Shown here piece after piece: positions 53,378-62,049 of a stretch of 64,000 nucleotides of DNA. Numbering within the stretch: position 1 is the first letter of the stretch; every line of letters starts with the position of its first letter. This DNA is from Bacteroidota bacterium. Its GTDB lineage: Bacteria > Bacteroidota > Bacteroidia > Cytophagales > Spirosomataceae. The translations under genes and the position numbers were made by a program. Location of the stretch: assembly GCA_020161355.1 (NCBI GenBank), contig JAIUOF010000001.1, positions 1,149,093 through 1,213,092 of the forward strand. Direction: 5' to 3'. Below the pieces are notes generated by a model. It was not told the DNA's origin and did not search any database. It saw only the letters and a program-made list of their open reading frames with translations.

Positions 53378-54686
53378 TATCTCCTGACACCGGTTTTGAT
53401 TTTCTTTTCATTTCAAAAAATAAAAATTGCCCTAATACAACTATAATTCCGGTTATTGTCAGCCAGTTACTAAGCTCAATCAGGAGGATTTTGGGGTCTT
53501 TTAGAGGATCCCAAAATTCTTTTACCAACATCAAGACTACTGAACCGAGATATCCGAAACTGTCACAGATATACACAAAATACCCGGCATTTCCTCTGAT
53601 ATGGAGCAAAGGTATCAATCTGTCAAAAAATGCGATCTGGATAATTAAATACGGAAGATAAAATGAAAATCCCTGCAAAATCATCCAGACTGAGCCTGAA
53701 ATATTCTTTGCCAGAAATTGTTGATTCACAAAGCCTATCAGCAGCATACAAAAGATAAAAATCAAATTGATTCCAAGGATGGCCTTTCGGTTATTTTTGA
53801 AAACATTTAATAACATAATTGCTAAAAATACCCAAACAGAAATCCAGATTTCAGTCCGGGCAAAAACGCCTTTACTGTGACCTGACTGTACAGAATCCCA
53901 GATTTCAATGCTGAAGTTGTCTCTAAAATCACGAATAGTGGTAAGAAAAGCATAAAAAACAGCCACAAGGACAATGCCCAGGCCATAATTTTTCATAATA
54001 TCCTTTTTGTCTTTTCTCTTCATGGATTCCCTTTTGCTTTTCAGGTTTTGGTCGGTTTGCGAAGGTCTGGGGATATTGGCCAGCATCCAAAGAAAAAACA
54101 ATAGCAAAGGCAAAAAAATCAAGCCAATAAATGAAGGCATGCCATACTCCGACATCTTTGTAAAATCCTGAAGCCATAAATACAGGCTTTTGAGAATACC
54201 GGAAGTCATAATCATATTGATACTCAGGCCAAGTCCCAGAAATTCTGTAAATCTGCGGCCTTCCAAAAAACTAAAAATGATTCCGTAAACCATACCCAAA
54301 GGCAGACCATTGAGAAACATAGCCATGATTTTTACTTGCAAAGGAATAATACCGAATAAAAACAGGGCGACTTCAGAAATCAGAATAAAAGTGATTATCA
54401 GTTTAATTCTTGTACCGGAGGTCAGTTCCGAGATTACTTTTATGCCAATAAATTTGGAAATCATATAACCTATCACCTGAGCGAGAATAAAGGCGGTCTT
54501 TGCATTAATCCCGAAAATTTCCTCTCCCGAAAACACACCCGTAGTAAATGGTTTTCTGAAGGCATAGGTACAGAAATAAGTCCCAAAAGCCGCAATAAAT
54601 GCCCATAAGTGAAGTTTGAAAGGGCTGCTTTTTAATTGATTTTGTAATGATTCCAATTGGTCTTTTTTATGCAAATTGGAAAACAA
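53355..54686 (-). CDS. DUF5690 membrane transporter (MFS-like)
   Basis: A 443-residue protein with about 11-12 transmembrane helices, read from TTG at 54686 (MFSNLHKKDQLESLQNQ); no ATG lies near the conserved region. It matches DUF5690: LWAFIAAFGTYFCTYAFRKP, IGYMISKFIGIKVISELTSG, FLNGLPLGMVYGIIFSFLEG. It looks like a major-facilitator transporter and is the obvious inner-membrane porter for the phosphonate taken up by the adjacent SusCD. It overlaps the FAD-oxidoreductase end by 23 bp (convergent) and follows the PhnZ-like gene by 81 bp with a hairpin between. Confidence 0.88.
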   Translation of the reverse strand: MFSNLHKKDQLESLQNQLKSSPFKLHLWAFIAAFGTYFCTYAFRKPFTTGVFSGEEIFGINAKTAFILAQVIGYMISKFIGIKVISELTSGTRIKLIITFILISEVALFLFGIIPLQVKIMAMFLNGLPLGMVYGIIFSFLEGRRFTEFLGLGLSINMIMTSGILKSLYLWLQDFTKMSEYGMPSFIGLIFLPLLLFFLWMLANIPRPSQTDQNLKSKRESMKRKDKKDIMKNYGLGIVLVAVFYAFLTTIRDFRDNFSIEIWDSVQSGHSKGVFARTEIWISVWVFLAIMLLNVFKNNRKAILGINLIFIFCMLLIGFVNQQFLAKNISGSVWMILQGFSFYLPYLIIQIAFFDRLIPLLHIRGNAGYFVYICDSFGYLGSVVLMLVKEFWDPLKDPKILLIELSNWLTITGIIVVLGQFLFFEMKRKSKPVSGDIILETIH

Positions 54687-54722
54687 GTGTTACCAGAAAG
54701 TAAACCCGGTTTTATGAAATGA

Positions 54723-54761
54723 TTAAGTTCGTGTTGAGAATTACTCACCGCACGAACCTAA
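54723..54761 (-). terminator. Intergenic hairpin between the PhnZ-like and DUF5690 genes
   Basis: Arms TTAAGTTCGTG (54723-54733) and CACGAACCTAA (54751-54761) pair with one mismatch; an inner TGAG/CTCA pair extends it. There is no U-run of note, so it may be an RNA-stability or processing element rather than a terminator. Confidence 0.5.
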
Positions 54762-54767
54762 TTACAT

Positions 54768-55331
54768 TTAAAGCGTTGTCCTGAGATATTGCCGTATTAT
54801 TTCCAGAATATCCTCCAATTTTGGCAATGGAGTATTGGGAATTTTGCCGAGATCATCCCATTTTCTAAGTAATAAACTTTCTTCAAAATAGGGAGCTTCT
54901 CTGAATGCGATGGCTTCGTTTTCGGTCATTACGCCACCCTGAAACTCCAACGTCTTTTTGCTTGCATCAGATAAACTTTCATAATAATTTTTATCTGCAT
55001 AGCACAAATATCTTTTGGCTTCTACATGGTTATAGACAACCGTCTGTATTTTTTCAGAAAAACCTCGTTCTTTTAACCAGTTTTTGGCAATCAACTCATG
55101 GTCTTTGTTTCCGAAGCCATCCATATCCTGCCCTTCCAAACCGGGCTCATCGATCATATGTCCGATATCATGCAGAAAAGCCGCCACCTGCATATCGATA
55201 GCCTGGTCTTCACTCAGGGCAAGTAAAAGACACTGTGCCCCATGCTCAAACTGTGAAACTTTCTCGCCATAATAGGCCTCTTCACCTTTATCGGTAAATA
55301 TTTTTTTTATCTCCTGAATCGTCTTTTCCAT
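54768..55331 (-). CDS. phnZ: PhnZ-like HD-domain diiron oxygenase
   Basis: A 187-residue HDIG-type protein. Comparing it with PhnZ, the residues needed for the diiron site and substrate pocket have counterparts: Tyr20 and Glu23 in AYYGEKVSQFEHG, His30, His54-Asp55 and His58 in FLHDIGH, His78, His102, Lys106 in NHVEAKRYL and Asp159 in RKWDD. PhnZ splits (R)-2-amino-1-hydroxyethylphosphonate with O2 into glycine and phosphate. The usual partner hydroxylase PhnY is not nearby. A strong hairpin lies between susD and this gene. Same superfamily as the MIOX at 8107. Confidence 0.88.
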   Translation of the reverse strand: MEKTIQEIKKIFTDKGEEAYYGEKVSQFEHGAQCLLLALSEDQAIDMQVAAFLHDIGHMIDEPGLEGQDMDGFGNKDHELIAKNWLKERGFSEKIQTVVYNHVEAKRYLCYADKNYYESLSDASKKTLEFQGGVMTENEAIAFREAPYFEESLLLRKWDDLGKIPNTPLPKLEDILEIIRQYLRTTL

Positions 55332-55347
55332 TTTGATAAGAATAAAG

Positions 55348-55375
55348 AAAAGCGAGATAAAATTATCTCGCTTTT
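55348..55375 (-). terminator. Strong hairpin between susD and the PhnZ-like gene
   Basis: Perfect 13-bp arms AAAAGCGAGATAA (55348-55360) and TTATCTCGCTTTT (55363-55375) with the run TTTTCTTT on the minus-strand transcript, ending 16 bp before the phnZ-like ATG. It should cut transcription after susD unless read-through or a separate promoter serves phnZ. Confidence 0.8.
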
Positions 55376-55413
55376 GAAATTGTTTTTTTTAACCTAAACT
55401 TTAACTATGATGA

Positions 55414-56997
55414 TTATTTAACTAACCAAATCTTCTCGTTGATATCGTCTTTACCGGCAAACTGACGATCAATCGCTGCTTTGTAATTTGAATTGTTGGT
55501 AGTTCTCTCACTTAATGGATATTGCCATCTAACTGCAATACGGTTAGAGTTACCATTGCCCACACCTTGATACAAAGTAGGAAACCCGGTGCGTCTCCAG
55601 TTGAAATACGCTTCCATACCTGAGTTCATGAAAAAAGCCAGGTATTTTTGGGTCAAGATGTTTTCCAAACCTTTTTCAGCAGAGTACTTCACATTGGGCT
55701 GAGACAGATAATCGGCCATGTTGAAAGTATAGCTGAAGGTAGCAAAATCGGCGGCGTTTTTACCACCAGTTTTTGAATAAGTAAATGTATTGCTTCCATC
55801 TTTTATACCATAAAATCCTAGAGATGCTTTTACGCCTTTTTCATACCAGTCAGCAGCAGAACCGGTAGCCCAACTACGGTGCAAACCTTCCGCAATATTG
55901 AAGCACATTTCGGGATAACCCACTATGAAAGTAGCCTCACCTACGTAATTGGTATAATATCGGTTACGGTTTTGGAAAGAATATTGACCCGGAGCAAAGT
56001 CAGCACCATTGCTGGTACCAGCTTTAAACGACATATCTGCAAGGTCTTCGGCTGAGCTGGCACCACGATAAGCACTAAAGTCCGCCGGTTTTTTACCTGA
56101 TTTGAGTTCAGAACCAACCGGTTCACAAGTCACAAATACCCTGGGATCATTACGCTCTGTTAGTCTTTCAACATAGGCTTGTGACATATTTTGGCGTGTT
56201 GCATCAAACCCGAAGTTATCAGGGTTAGATGGATATTTATTATTTTGATTATGATTAAACCACAGACTTTCTTCATTTGAAGCCAACAATGGATATTTCC
56301 CCGGATTACTCAAAATGCTGCTAAATCTGCTTTTGATATTCAGATCAGCATCTGCGTCTTTTTTGCTAAGCGTTGTTAAAATTCTCAACTGAAAAGCATT
56401 TACAACTTTTTGCCATTTTCTCAGGTCTCCACCAAAATAAATGTCACCGGTTACATTAGTCTTTCCGGCAGCTATTAATTCACCCATCTCTGTATTGGAT
56501 TCGTCCAACCAGGTCAATATTTGCTTGTAAACAGCCTTTTGGTCATCGTACTTAGGAGCAAAGTTTCCTGTGCCGGCCAAAGCTTCTGACAGAGGAAGAT
56601 CCCCTACCCTTTTACTCATTTGGTCATAATAAAACGCCCGGAAGAATTTACCCAAAGCTGAATAAACATTTTTTTGAGCTTCGCCCGACCTCACTGCTTC
56701 CTCTTCCATTTTCACTACATTTTTTAGTGTAAAAAAATGGTTGGGCATTTCGGTCCAGGAATATTCGTTAGTAGCATAATAGTTATAGTTGGAGCAATAA
56801 AACTGATTCCAACGCATTTCTGCCGAAAATGCACGCCCCGTGTTGCTGTACATGGCATATTCCACCTCTTTCAAAATCAGGGAAGCCGGTACATTAACTG
56901 CACGGTTTGGGTCTTTTTCCAGTTCAGTGAATTTCGACTCGCACCCGGCGAAAGTCAAACCCAAAACTGTCAATATATAGAATGATATTTTTTTCAT
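55414..56997 (-). CDS. SusD-like outer-membrane lipoprotein (phosphonate locus)
   Basis: A 527-residue lipoprotein with lipobox LTFAGC (Cys19). The ATG at 56997 is chosen; a TTG three codons upstream is less likely. It fits the SusD-like subgroup usually found next to peptide or small-ligand SusC proteins: CESKFTELEKDPNRAVNVPA, FYYDQMSKRVGDLPLSEALA, and the C-terminal LTQKYLAFFMNSGMEAYFNW, RRTGFPTL. It should bind the ligand at the cell surface. It is 30 bp downstream of susC and upstream of the PhnZ-like gene, so a phosphonate or phosphonolipid headgroup is the implied ligand. Confidence 0.95.
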   Translation of the reverse strand: MKKISFYILTVLGLTFAGCESKFTELEKDPNRAVNVPASLILKEVEYAMYSNTGRAFSAEMRWNQFYCSNYNYYATNEYSWTEMPNHFFTLKNVVKMEEEAVRSGEAQKNVYSALGKFFRAFYYDQMSKRVGDLPLSEALAGTGNFAPKYDDQKAVYKQILTWLDESNTEMGELIAAGKTNVTGDIYFGGDLRKWQKVVNAFQLRILTTLSKKDADADLNIKSRFSSILSNPGKYPLLASNEESLWFNHNQNNKYPSNPDNFGFDATRQNMSQAYVERLTERNDPRVFVTCEPVGSELKSGKKPADFSAYRGASSAEDLADMSFKAGTSNGADFAPGQYSFQNRNRYYTNYVGEATFIVGYPEMCFNIAEGLHRSWATGSAADWYEKGVKASLGFYGIKDGSNTFTYSKTGGKNAADFATFSYTFNMADYLSQPNVKYSAEKGLENILTQKYLAFFMNSGMEAYFNWRRTGFPTLYQGVGNGNSNRIAVRWQYPLSERTTNNSNYKAAIDRQFAGKDDINEKIWLVK

Positions 56998-57026
56998 TGT
57001 TTTCAATAATTTTTTATGATAAAATC

Positions 57027-60000
57027 TTAGAAAGTAAGATTAAGGTTTATTCCGTATCGTCTTACTGAAGGGGTTTGAAGTCCTGAAGAACCTCCGTCAA
57101 GATATTGATTAAGATCCAAATCTTTTTTCTCAGCAAAATAGAGCAGATTGCGACCCACAAGAGATACATTGATATTTTGTATTCCGGTTTTGCCATACCA
57201 TTTCTGCGGAATCTGGTACCCTAATACCACTTCTCTCAACATACCAAATGATCTTGACATCAGGTTGCCTTCGTCTGAGTTGTAATAACGGCTCACCCAG
57301 TCTTGTACAAATTGTTTGGTAGTGTTAGGCGTATAAGTCAATTCCGCATAATTGGTCACTTTTCCATCAGCATCATACTTGATGGTTGCTCCGTTGGCTA
57401 CTTGCACGCCTTCGCCTACCCATGCCTTCACTCCCAGATAATCCTGATAGCGGGCTGCTCCTAAATCGCCTGTAACCAAATCAATATGACGGCCTCCACG
57501 GAAAGTTTGTTTCTGCACATAATTGGAAATCACGCCTCCTATACGTCCATCAAACTGGAAGCTCAGATTTACTCCTTTATAATCAAACTTATTGTTCAGT
57601 CCGAAAACGAATTTTGGCAGCATATTACCCAGATATTGTGAAACCGGAGCATAAATCGGACGACCCGAGGCATCGTTTATGATTTCGCCCTGAGGAGTTC
57701 TTACAAAAGCTCTTCCGTAAAATTTATCCATACGATCACCTACTTTAAGGAAAGTATTCAAACTGGCAACCCCGGGATAGATTTCTTTTAACGTTTCAAC
57801 AAAGGTCGAATAGTTGGCCAATATGTTCCAGTTTAAGCCATTGGCATTTTTTAATGGAGTACCGGTAAGAGATATTTCAAGACCCTTCTTCTGTGTTTTG
57901 ATACCATTTACCAGAGCTGATGAATAACCTGAGGTGGTAGATACCGGGAGATTGAAAATCTTTGGTCCTTCATTGGATATGAAATAAGTGGCTTCCAATC
58001 CCAGTCTGTTTTGCAAAAACCTTAGGTCCATACCTACCTCAGTTTGGGATGTTGAACTTGGGTTAAGATCAGGGTTGTTTAAAGCATTGGTATAAGTAGC
58101 TGATGGGGTGTTATTATAAGTGTAAAGAATTGAATAAACCGCCGAGTTTTGATACGAAGGACCGTCATATGGTGAATAATACTGGTCACCGTAACCCAAC
58201 GGATACGATGCCCCAGGGGTGGTTCCGATTGATGAAGTCGTCAAACCATCTTTTACATTGGCATAAGAACCTCTGAACTTCAACATTGAAATAAACTCAG
58301 GAATTGGCAGATAGTCGGTAAGTACTGTGGCCGCAGAAACCGAAGGATAAAAGAAAGTATTGTTACCCTTTGGTAAAGTGGAGAGCTGATCTACACGACC
58401 CGTAGTGGATACATTCAGGTAATCTTTATAACTAAAGTCAGCAGAGTAGTAAGCAGAATTTACCTGCATTGCTGAATTGAAATTGAATGCCTTTACCGGA
58501 TTTGCAGAATTGGAGAAGTTATAAACGCCCGGAACGTTGAGATAATCTGTAGAGGCAAAATTCGAATTATACCTGAATGACCTGATGTTTCCTCCGGCCC
58601 AAATCTTGGCGTTGAATCCGTTGAAAAGATTTTTGTCATATCTGAACAATACATCCGTATTATTCTCAAACAGATTCCTGGTATCTTCACGATAATCACC
58701 TCTTCTTTCGTCTCTTCCATAAGTTCCGGCTGAATATGGGAATTTCTCATTGCGGAAAAGGTTCCAGGTGGTAACCTGCGTTCTTACCATCACATCCAAA
58801 GCAGGAGCGATCTGATACGTCATGGCTGCCTGTCCGATTACATCGGTTTTGTAGTGCCCACGCAACCACTCATAGCTCATAAAGTAAGGGTTGTTGTATC
58901 GCTGGTATTCGGCATAGATTTGCTGAATACCCTCTTTTCCTTCCTGCCAGTAGTTTTTCATGTCGTCCACATCCCAGTCGGCACCTGCCCACAATACCAT
59001 GTTGTAAATGATAGAGTTAGGTCCATAGTTAATATCTGGGAAATTAGGTGACATCTGACGGTTGTACTGTAGTCCACTCGAAAACTTCAGTTTACGGTTA
59101 AAATTATAGTCCGTAGTCATATTGAAGTTAATGATATCAAGTTTGGTATTGGGTACAATGCCTTTTTGAAAAGTATTTGAGCCTGAAAGTCTTACATTAT
59201 ACTTCTCGCCTGAAGCGGAGAGTGAAACGTTGTTGGTTGACAAAACACCGGTCTCTAAAAAACGAGCAAGATTGTCTTTTCCTCTTGCCACCCATGGTGT
59301 ACCCTGGCGTACTCCAGTAACCGGATCAACGGGTGAATCGTATTGCGGAATAAGCTGACCTTCAAATTTGGGTCCCCAACCTCCGTCATAATCACCATCA
59401 TTAAGTCCACCACCTTTTCCATCTACAAAGGCATATTTACCATGGTCACCGGGGCCATATTCATCCTGCGTTTTTGGGAATGCATAAAAACCTTTGTCAA
59501 ACATGGTGCTTGAGTTGAAATCAACCTGATAACCTCTTTTGTCTTTGGTACCTCTTTTGGTGGTGATCAAAATGGCACCGTTTTTACCTCTGAATCCATA
59601 AAGGGCCGAGGCTGATGCACCCTTTAATACTGAGTAAGTTTCGATGTCATCCGGGCTGATGTTCCAGGTATCTGAGTTAACAGGTACCCCATCCACTACA
59701 AACAGAATATCGCTGTTACCTCTCAGCTGAATGTTTGGTTTTCTCAGAAGCTCAGGCTGAGCACCAATCGTAAGTCCGGCTACTTTACCTGCCAAAGCAT
59801 TGATGGCGTTGGGCTCACGGGCTTTAATTACGGCACTTCCATCCACGGCCTGAATGGCAACACCAAGTCTTTTTGATTCTTTTTTAATACCAAGGGCTGT
59901 TACTACTACTTCACTTAATGACTGGGCATCTTCTTCGAGCACAACATTTACCACTGACTGTGAGCCTACGGTAATTTCTTTGGCTTTGTAACCGATCGAA

Positions 60001-60239
60001 GAAAAAACCAAAACGGCATTGTCAGAGCCTACATTAATTTTGAATTCCCCTTTGGCATCAGTAACTGTACCTGTGCCCGTGCCTTTAATTAAGATACTTG
60101 AACCGGGTACCGGCAACTGTTTGTCGTCACTAACCTTACCGGTTATTGAACGCTGAGCGTAGAGATTCACTGAAAACAACACTGCTAACGACATGGTTAT
60201 CAGCAATTTGTTTAGTTTGAGTAAAGTTTTGATTTTCAT
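57027..60239 (-). CDS. SusC-family TonB-linked transporter (phosphonate locus)
   Basis: A 1070-residue SusC. The ATG at 60239 gives a good signal peptide (LLITMSLAVLFSVNLYAQ); the longer frame starts with TTG. It has a carboxypeptidase-regulatory-like domain (RSITGKVSDDKQLPVPGSSI), SLSEVVVTALGIKKESKRLG, a plug with TYSVLKGASASALYGFRGKN, and a long barrel ending LNLTF. The plug/TonB-box style (VVTALGIKKE) belongs to the SusC group that usually pairs with the SusD-like subgroup seen here. It is the first gene of the minus-strand phosphonate series and is presumed to import the phosphonate or a larger conjugate. Confidence 0.96.
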   Translation of the reverse strand: MKIKTLLKLNKLLITMSLAVLFSVNLYAQRSITGKVSDDKQLPVPGSSILIKGTGTGTVTDAKGEFKINVGSDNAVLVFSSIGYKAKEITVGSQSVVNVVLEEDAQSLSEVVVTALGIKKESKRLGVAIQAVDGSAVIKAREPNAINALAGKVAGLTIGAQPELLRKPNIQLRGNSDILFVVDGVPVNSDTWNISPDDIETYSVLKGASASALYGFRGKNGAILITTKRGTKDKRGYQVDFNSSTMFDKGFYAFPKTQDEYGPGDHGKYAFVDGKGGGLNDGDYDGGWGPKFEGQLIPQYDSPVDPVTGVRQGTPWVARGKDNLARFLETGVLSTNNVSLSASGEKYNVRLSGSNTFQKGIVPNTKLDIINFNMTTDYNFNRKLKFSSGLQYNRQMSPNFPDINYGPNSIIYNMVLWAGADWDVDDMKNYWQEGKEGIQQIYAEYQRYNNPYFMSYEWLRGHYKTDVIGQAAMTYQIAPALDVMVRTQVTTWNLFRNEKFPYSAGTYGRDERRGDYREDTRNLFENNTDVLFRYDKNLFNGFNAKIWAGGNIRSFRYNSNFASTDYLNVPGVYNFSNSANPVKAFNFNSAMQVNSAYYSADFSYKDYLNVSTTGRVDQLSTLPKGNNTFFYPSVSAATVLTDYLPIPEFISMLKFRGSYANVKDGLTTSSIGTTPGASYPLGYGDQYYSPYDGPSYQNSAVYSILYTYNNTPSATYTNALNNPDLNPSSTSQTEVGMDLRFLQNRLGLEATYFISNEGPKIFNLPVSTTSGYSSALVNGIKTQKKGLEISLTGTPLKNANGLNWNILANYSTFVETLKEIYPGVASLNTFLKVGDRMDKFYGRAFVRTPQGEIINDASGRPIYAPVSQYLGNMLPKFVFGLNNKFDYKGVNLSFQFDGRIGGVISNYVQKQTFRGGRHIDLVTGDLGAARYQDYLGVKAWVGEGVQVANGATIKYDADGKVTNYAELTYTPNTTKQFVQDWVSRYYNSDEGNLMSRSFGMLREVVLGYQIPQKWYGKTGIQNINVSLVGRNLLYFAEKKDLDLNQYLDGGSSGLQTPSVRRYGINLNLTF

Positions 60240-60405
60240 AAACTTTGGGTTAATAAATAGTTTAAAATTCAGGTGCAAAAGTCTAAGTCAGATGTAAACT
60301 AAAAATGAACCCAGTGTGAAGTTTAGAATAAGAAACAGCCGGAAATGTTAAGATAATTTAAAGAAAGCTTAATATTGATTTTTTAATAACAACCAAAACA
60401 AACAG

Positions 60406-60413
60406 TAATTTTG
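60406..60413 (+). promoter_or_regulatory. Putative -7 element of the rhodanese lipoprotein gene
   Basis: TAATTTTG fits TAnnTTTG, 28 bp upstream of the ATG at 60442. Confidence 0.5.
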
Positions 60414-60441
60414 AAACTGGGAGATAGTAACCAATCATTTT

Positions 60442-60849
60442 ATGAAATTCCTGAGATATACAATATTACTTTCGGTGATGGGCATTTTGAATGCCTGTGA
60501 ACGACCAGAAGATGAAGTATTTTTCCAAACCGAAGTTTATAATCTTCACGCAGAGGAGTTTATGCAAAAATATAAAGCGAGCAAATCCAATCAACTGGTG
60601 GATATCAGAACCCTTGAAGAATATAAAAGCGGCCATATTCAATATGCCATACAAATTGACTATTATAAAGAAGATTTTAAAACGCAGCTAGTCAAGCAAT
60701 TAAATAAAGGCGTCCCAGTTTTCATATATTGCAGATCAGGAAACCGAACCGGCAAGACAGTGGAAATTATGAAAGAACTGGGTTTCAAAGAAGTCAATAA
60801 CCTGGTTGGAGGATATAACGAGTTGGTACCCTTTACCGACGAATGTTAG
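60442..60849 (+). CDS. Rhodanese-domain lipoprotein
   Basis: A 135-residue protein with a lipobox (LNAC, Cys19) and one rhodanese domain: QLVDIRTLEEYKSGHIQYAI, active loop YCRSGNRTG (Cys97), and NLVGGYNELVPF. It carries persulfide sulfur at the membrane surface; a biological role cannot be told. Similar rhodaneses are in the ars island, but this one lacks the Cys-rich tail. It overlaps the end of the convergent PHP gene by 17 bp and is divergent from the phosphonate susC. Confidence 0.9.
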   Translation: MKFLRYTILLSVMGILNACERPEDEVFFQTEVYNLHAEEFMQKYKASKSNQLVDIRTLEEYKSGHIQYAIQIDYYKEDFKTQLVKQLNKGVPVFIYCRSGNRTGKTVEIMKELGFKEVNNLVGGYNELVPFTDEC

Positions 60850-62035
60850 CGTTTTTCTGAATAATACCAGGTAAAACACTGAGAGGTTTCCTCAAAAACA
60901 AAACTGCAAACACTGCGGTAAATAGCGACAAAGGCCATAGTCTGTAATAAAATGTTTTGGGTAAATTGATTGCAGCCAAAATCACCCCTGTTTCAGCTAA
61001 ATTTTGATTATTACTCCTGATTATTGGATTAGTATAAAGTGAAGATTTTTCACCGATAACTTCAAAACGGATAAATTTCGAATTGTTTTTCAATGATATA
61101 ACGCCATTCGATGCAATACTTTGTGGAATACCGTCTTCAATCAAAAATACACTTTTTATATTTCCACTAAAACTATATTTTACTTCAGTATTATTGATTT
61201 TAATGCTATCTATTTCAATATCTGTGATACCTTCCTTTGATTTGTAAGCTACATGCTGACCACTTTTCAGGGCATTTAATACTTCAATTTTGTTTTTAGC
61301 CTCTGAATTAATGCCTACAAAATAACTTCCGGCAGGTTGTTTTTTTAAATCATGGGTATCGTCACTAGCCAGGATCCAGGACATATGCCCGTTCATAATG
61401 GCATGATCGTAAAGGTCAAAAGAAGTAGCATAAGGACTCAAAACCTCAAAAAGATGGTAACCTGAAAGTTTTTCGACGTCTTTTTTCGTAATAGCATTTT
61501 TGAGATTGGGATGACAGATTGAAACCAATGAGGCATTTTCACGGATATTCAAGACGCGTTGCTGCTTTTGGGATATACCTTGCTTAAAAGGAAAATCCAA
61601 ATCGTCTGCCAAAGTACTGTTGATTCCCAAAAAATGAACTTTGTCAATATTGAACCCATGTTCATAACACGGTATTTCCAATAAGCCCGGAATGTCTTTC
61701 TGATTGATTTTATGATAATTAGACAGTCCTGCCACTTTGAATCCCAGTTTTTTATAAGTTTCAAGTATTTCCTGATCTGAATTATGCCCATTGGTCAGAC
61801 CACCCCATTCTTTGGAATGAGCATGAAAATTTGCTTTGGCCAAAACACCTTTCTGCCAGTTTTGATAAGGATTATAGTACTGGTTATGAGAATTGACAGG
61901 TTCAGAAAAGTCATAAATTTCGGTCCGATAATAATAGAAGGTATATATCGTTAACGGCAACATTATCAAAAATTTAATGAAAACTTTACCGGCTAATTTC
62001 CATTTGTCGCTTGCTGACCTCACATCTTTGGGCAT
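60833..62035 (-). CDS. Membrane-anchored PHP-domain metallohydrolase
   Basis: A 400-residue protein with an N-terminal hydrophobic segment (VFIKFLIMLPLTIYTFYY) and a C-terminal one (LWPLSLFTAVFAVLFLR), so the PHP domain faces the periplasm. PHP signatures are KANFHAHSKEWGG (His-x-His), GLSNYHKI, SICHPNLK and ILASDDTHD. PHP enzymes are trinuclear-metal phosphoesterases or phosphodiesterases. A phosphoesterase role near a phosphonate locus is suggestive, but it is divergent from the glycosyltransferase gene and may serve the cell envelope. Confidence 0.88.
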   Translation of the reverse strand: MPKDVRSASDKWKLAGKVFIKFLIMLPLTIYTFYYYRTEIYDFSEPVNSHNQYYNPYQNWQKGVLAKANFHAHSKEWGGLTNGHNSDQEILETYKKLGFKVAGLSNYHKINQKDIPGLLEIPCYEHGFNIDKVHFLGINSTLADDLDFPFKQGISQKQQRVLNIRENASLVSICHPNLKNAITKKDVEKLSGYHLFEVLSPYATSFDLYDHAIMNGHMSWILASDDTHDLKKQPAGSYFVGINSEAKNKIEVLNALKSGQHVAYKSKEGITDIEIDSIKINNTEVKYSFSGNIKSVFLIEDGIPQSIASNGVISLKNNSKFIRFEVIGEKSSLYTNPIIRSNNQNLAETGVILAAINLPKTFYYRLWPLSLFTAVFAVLFLRKPLSVLPGIIQKNANIRR

Positions 62036-62049
62036 TATTAAATAAATTA

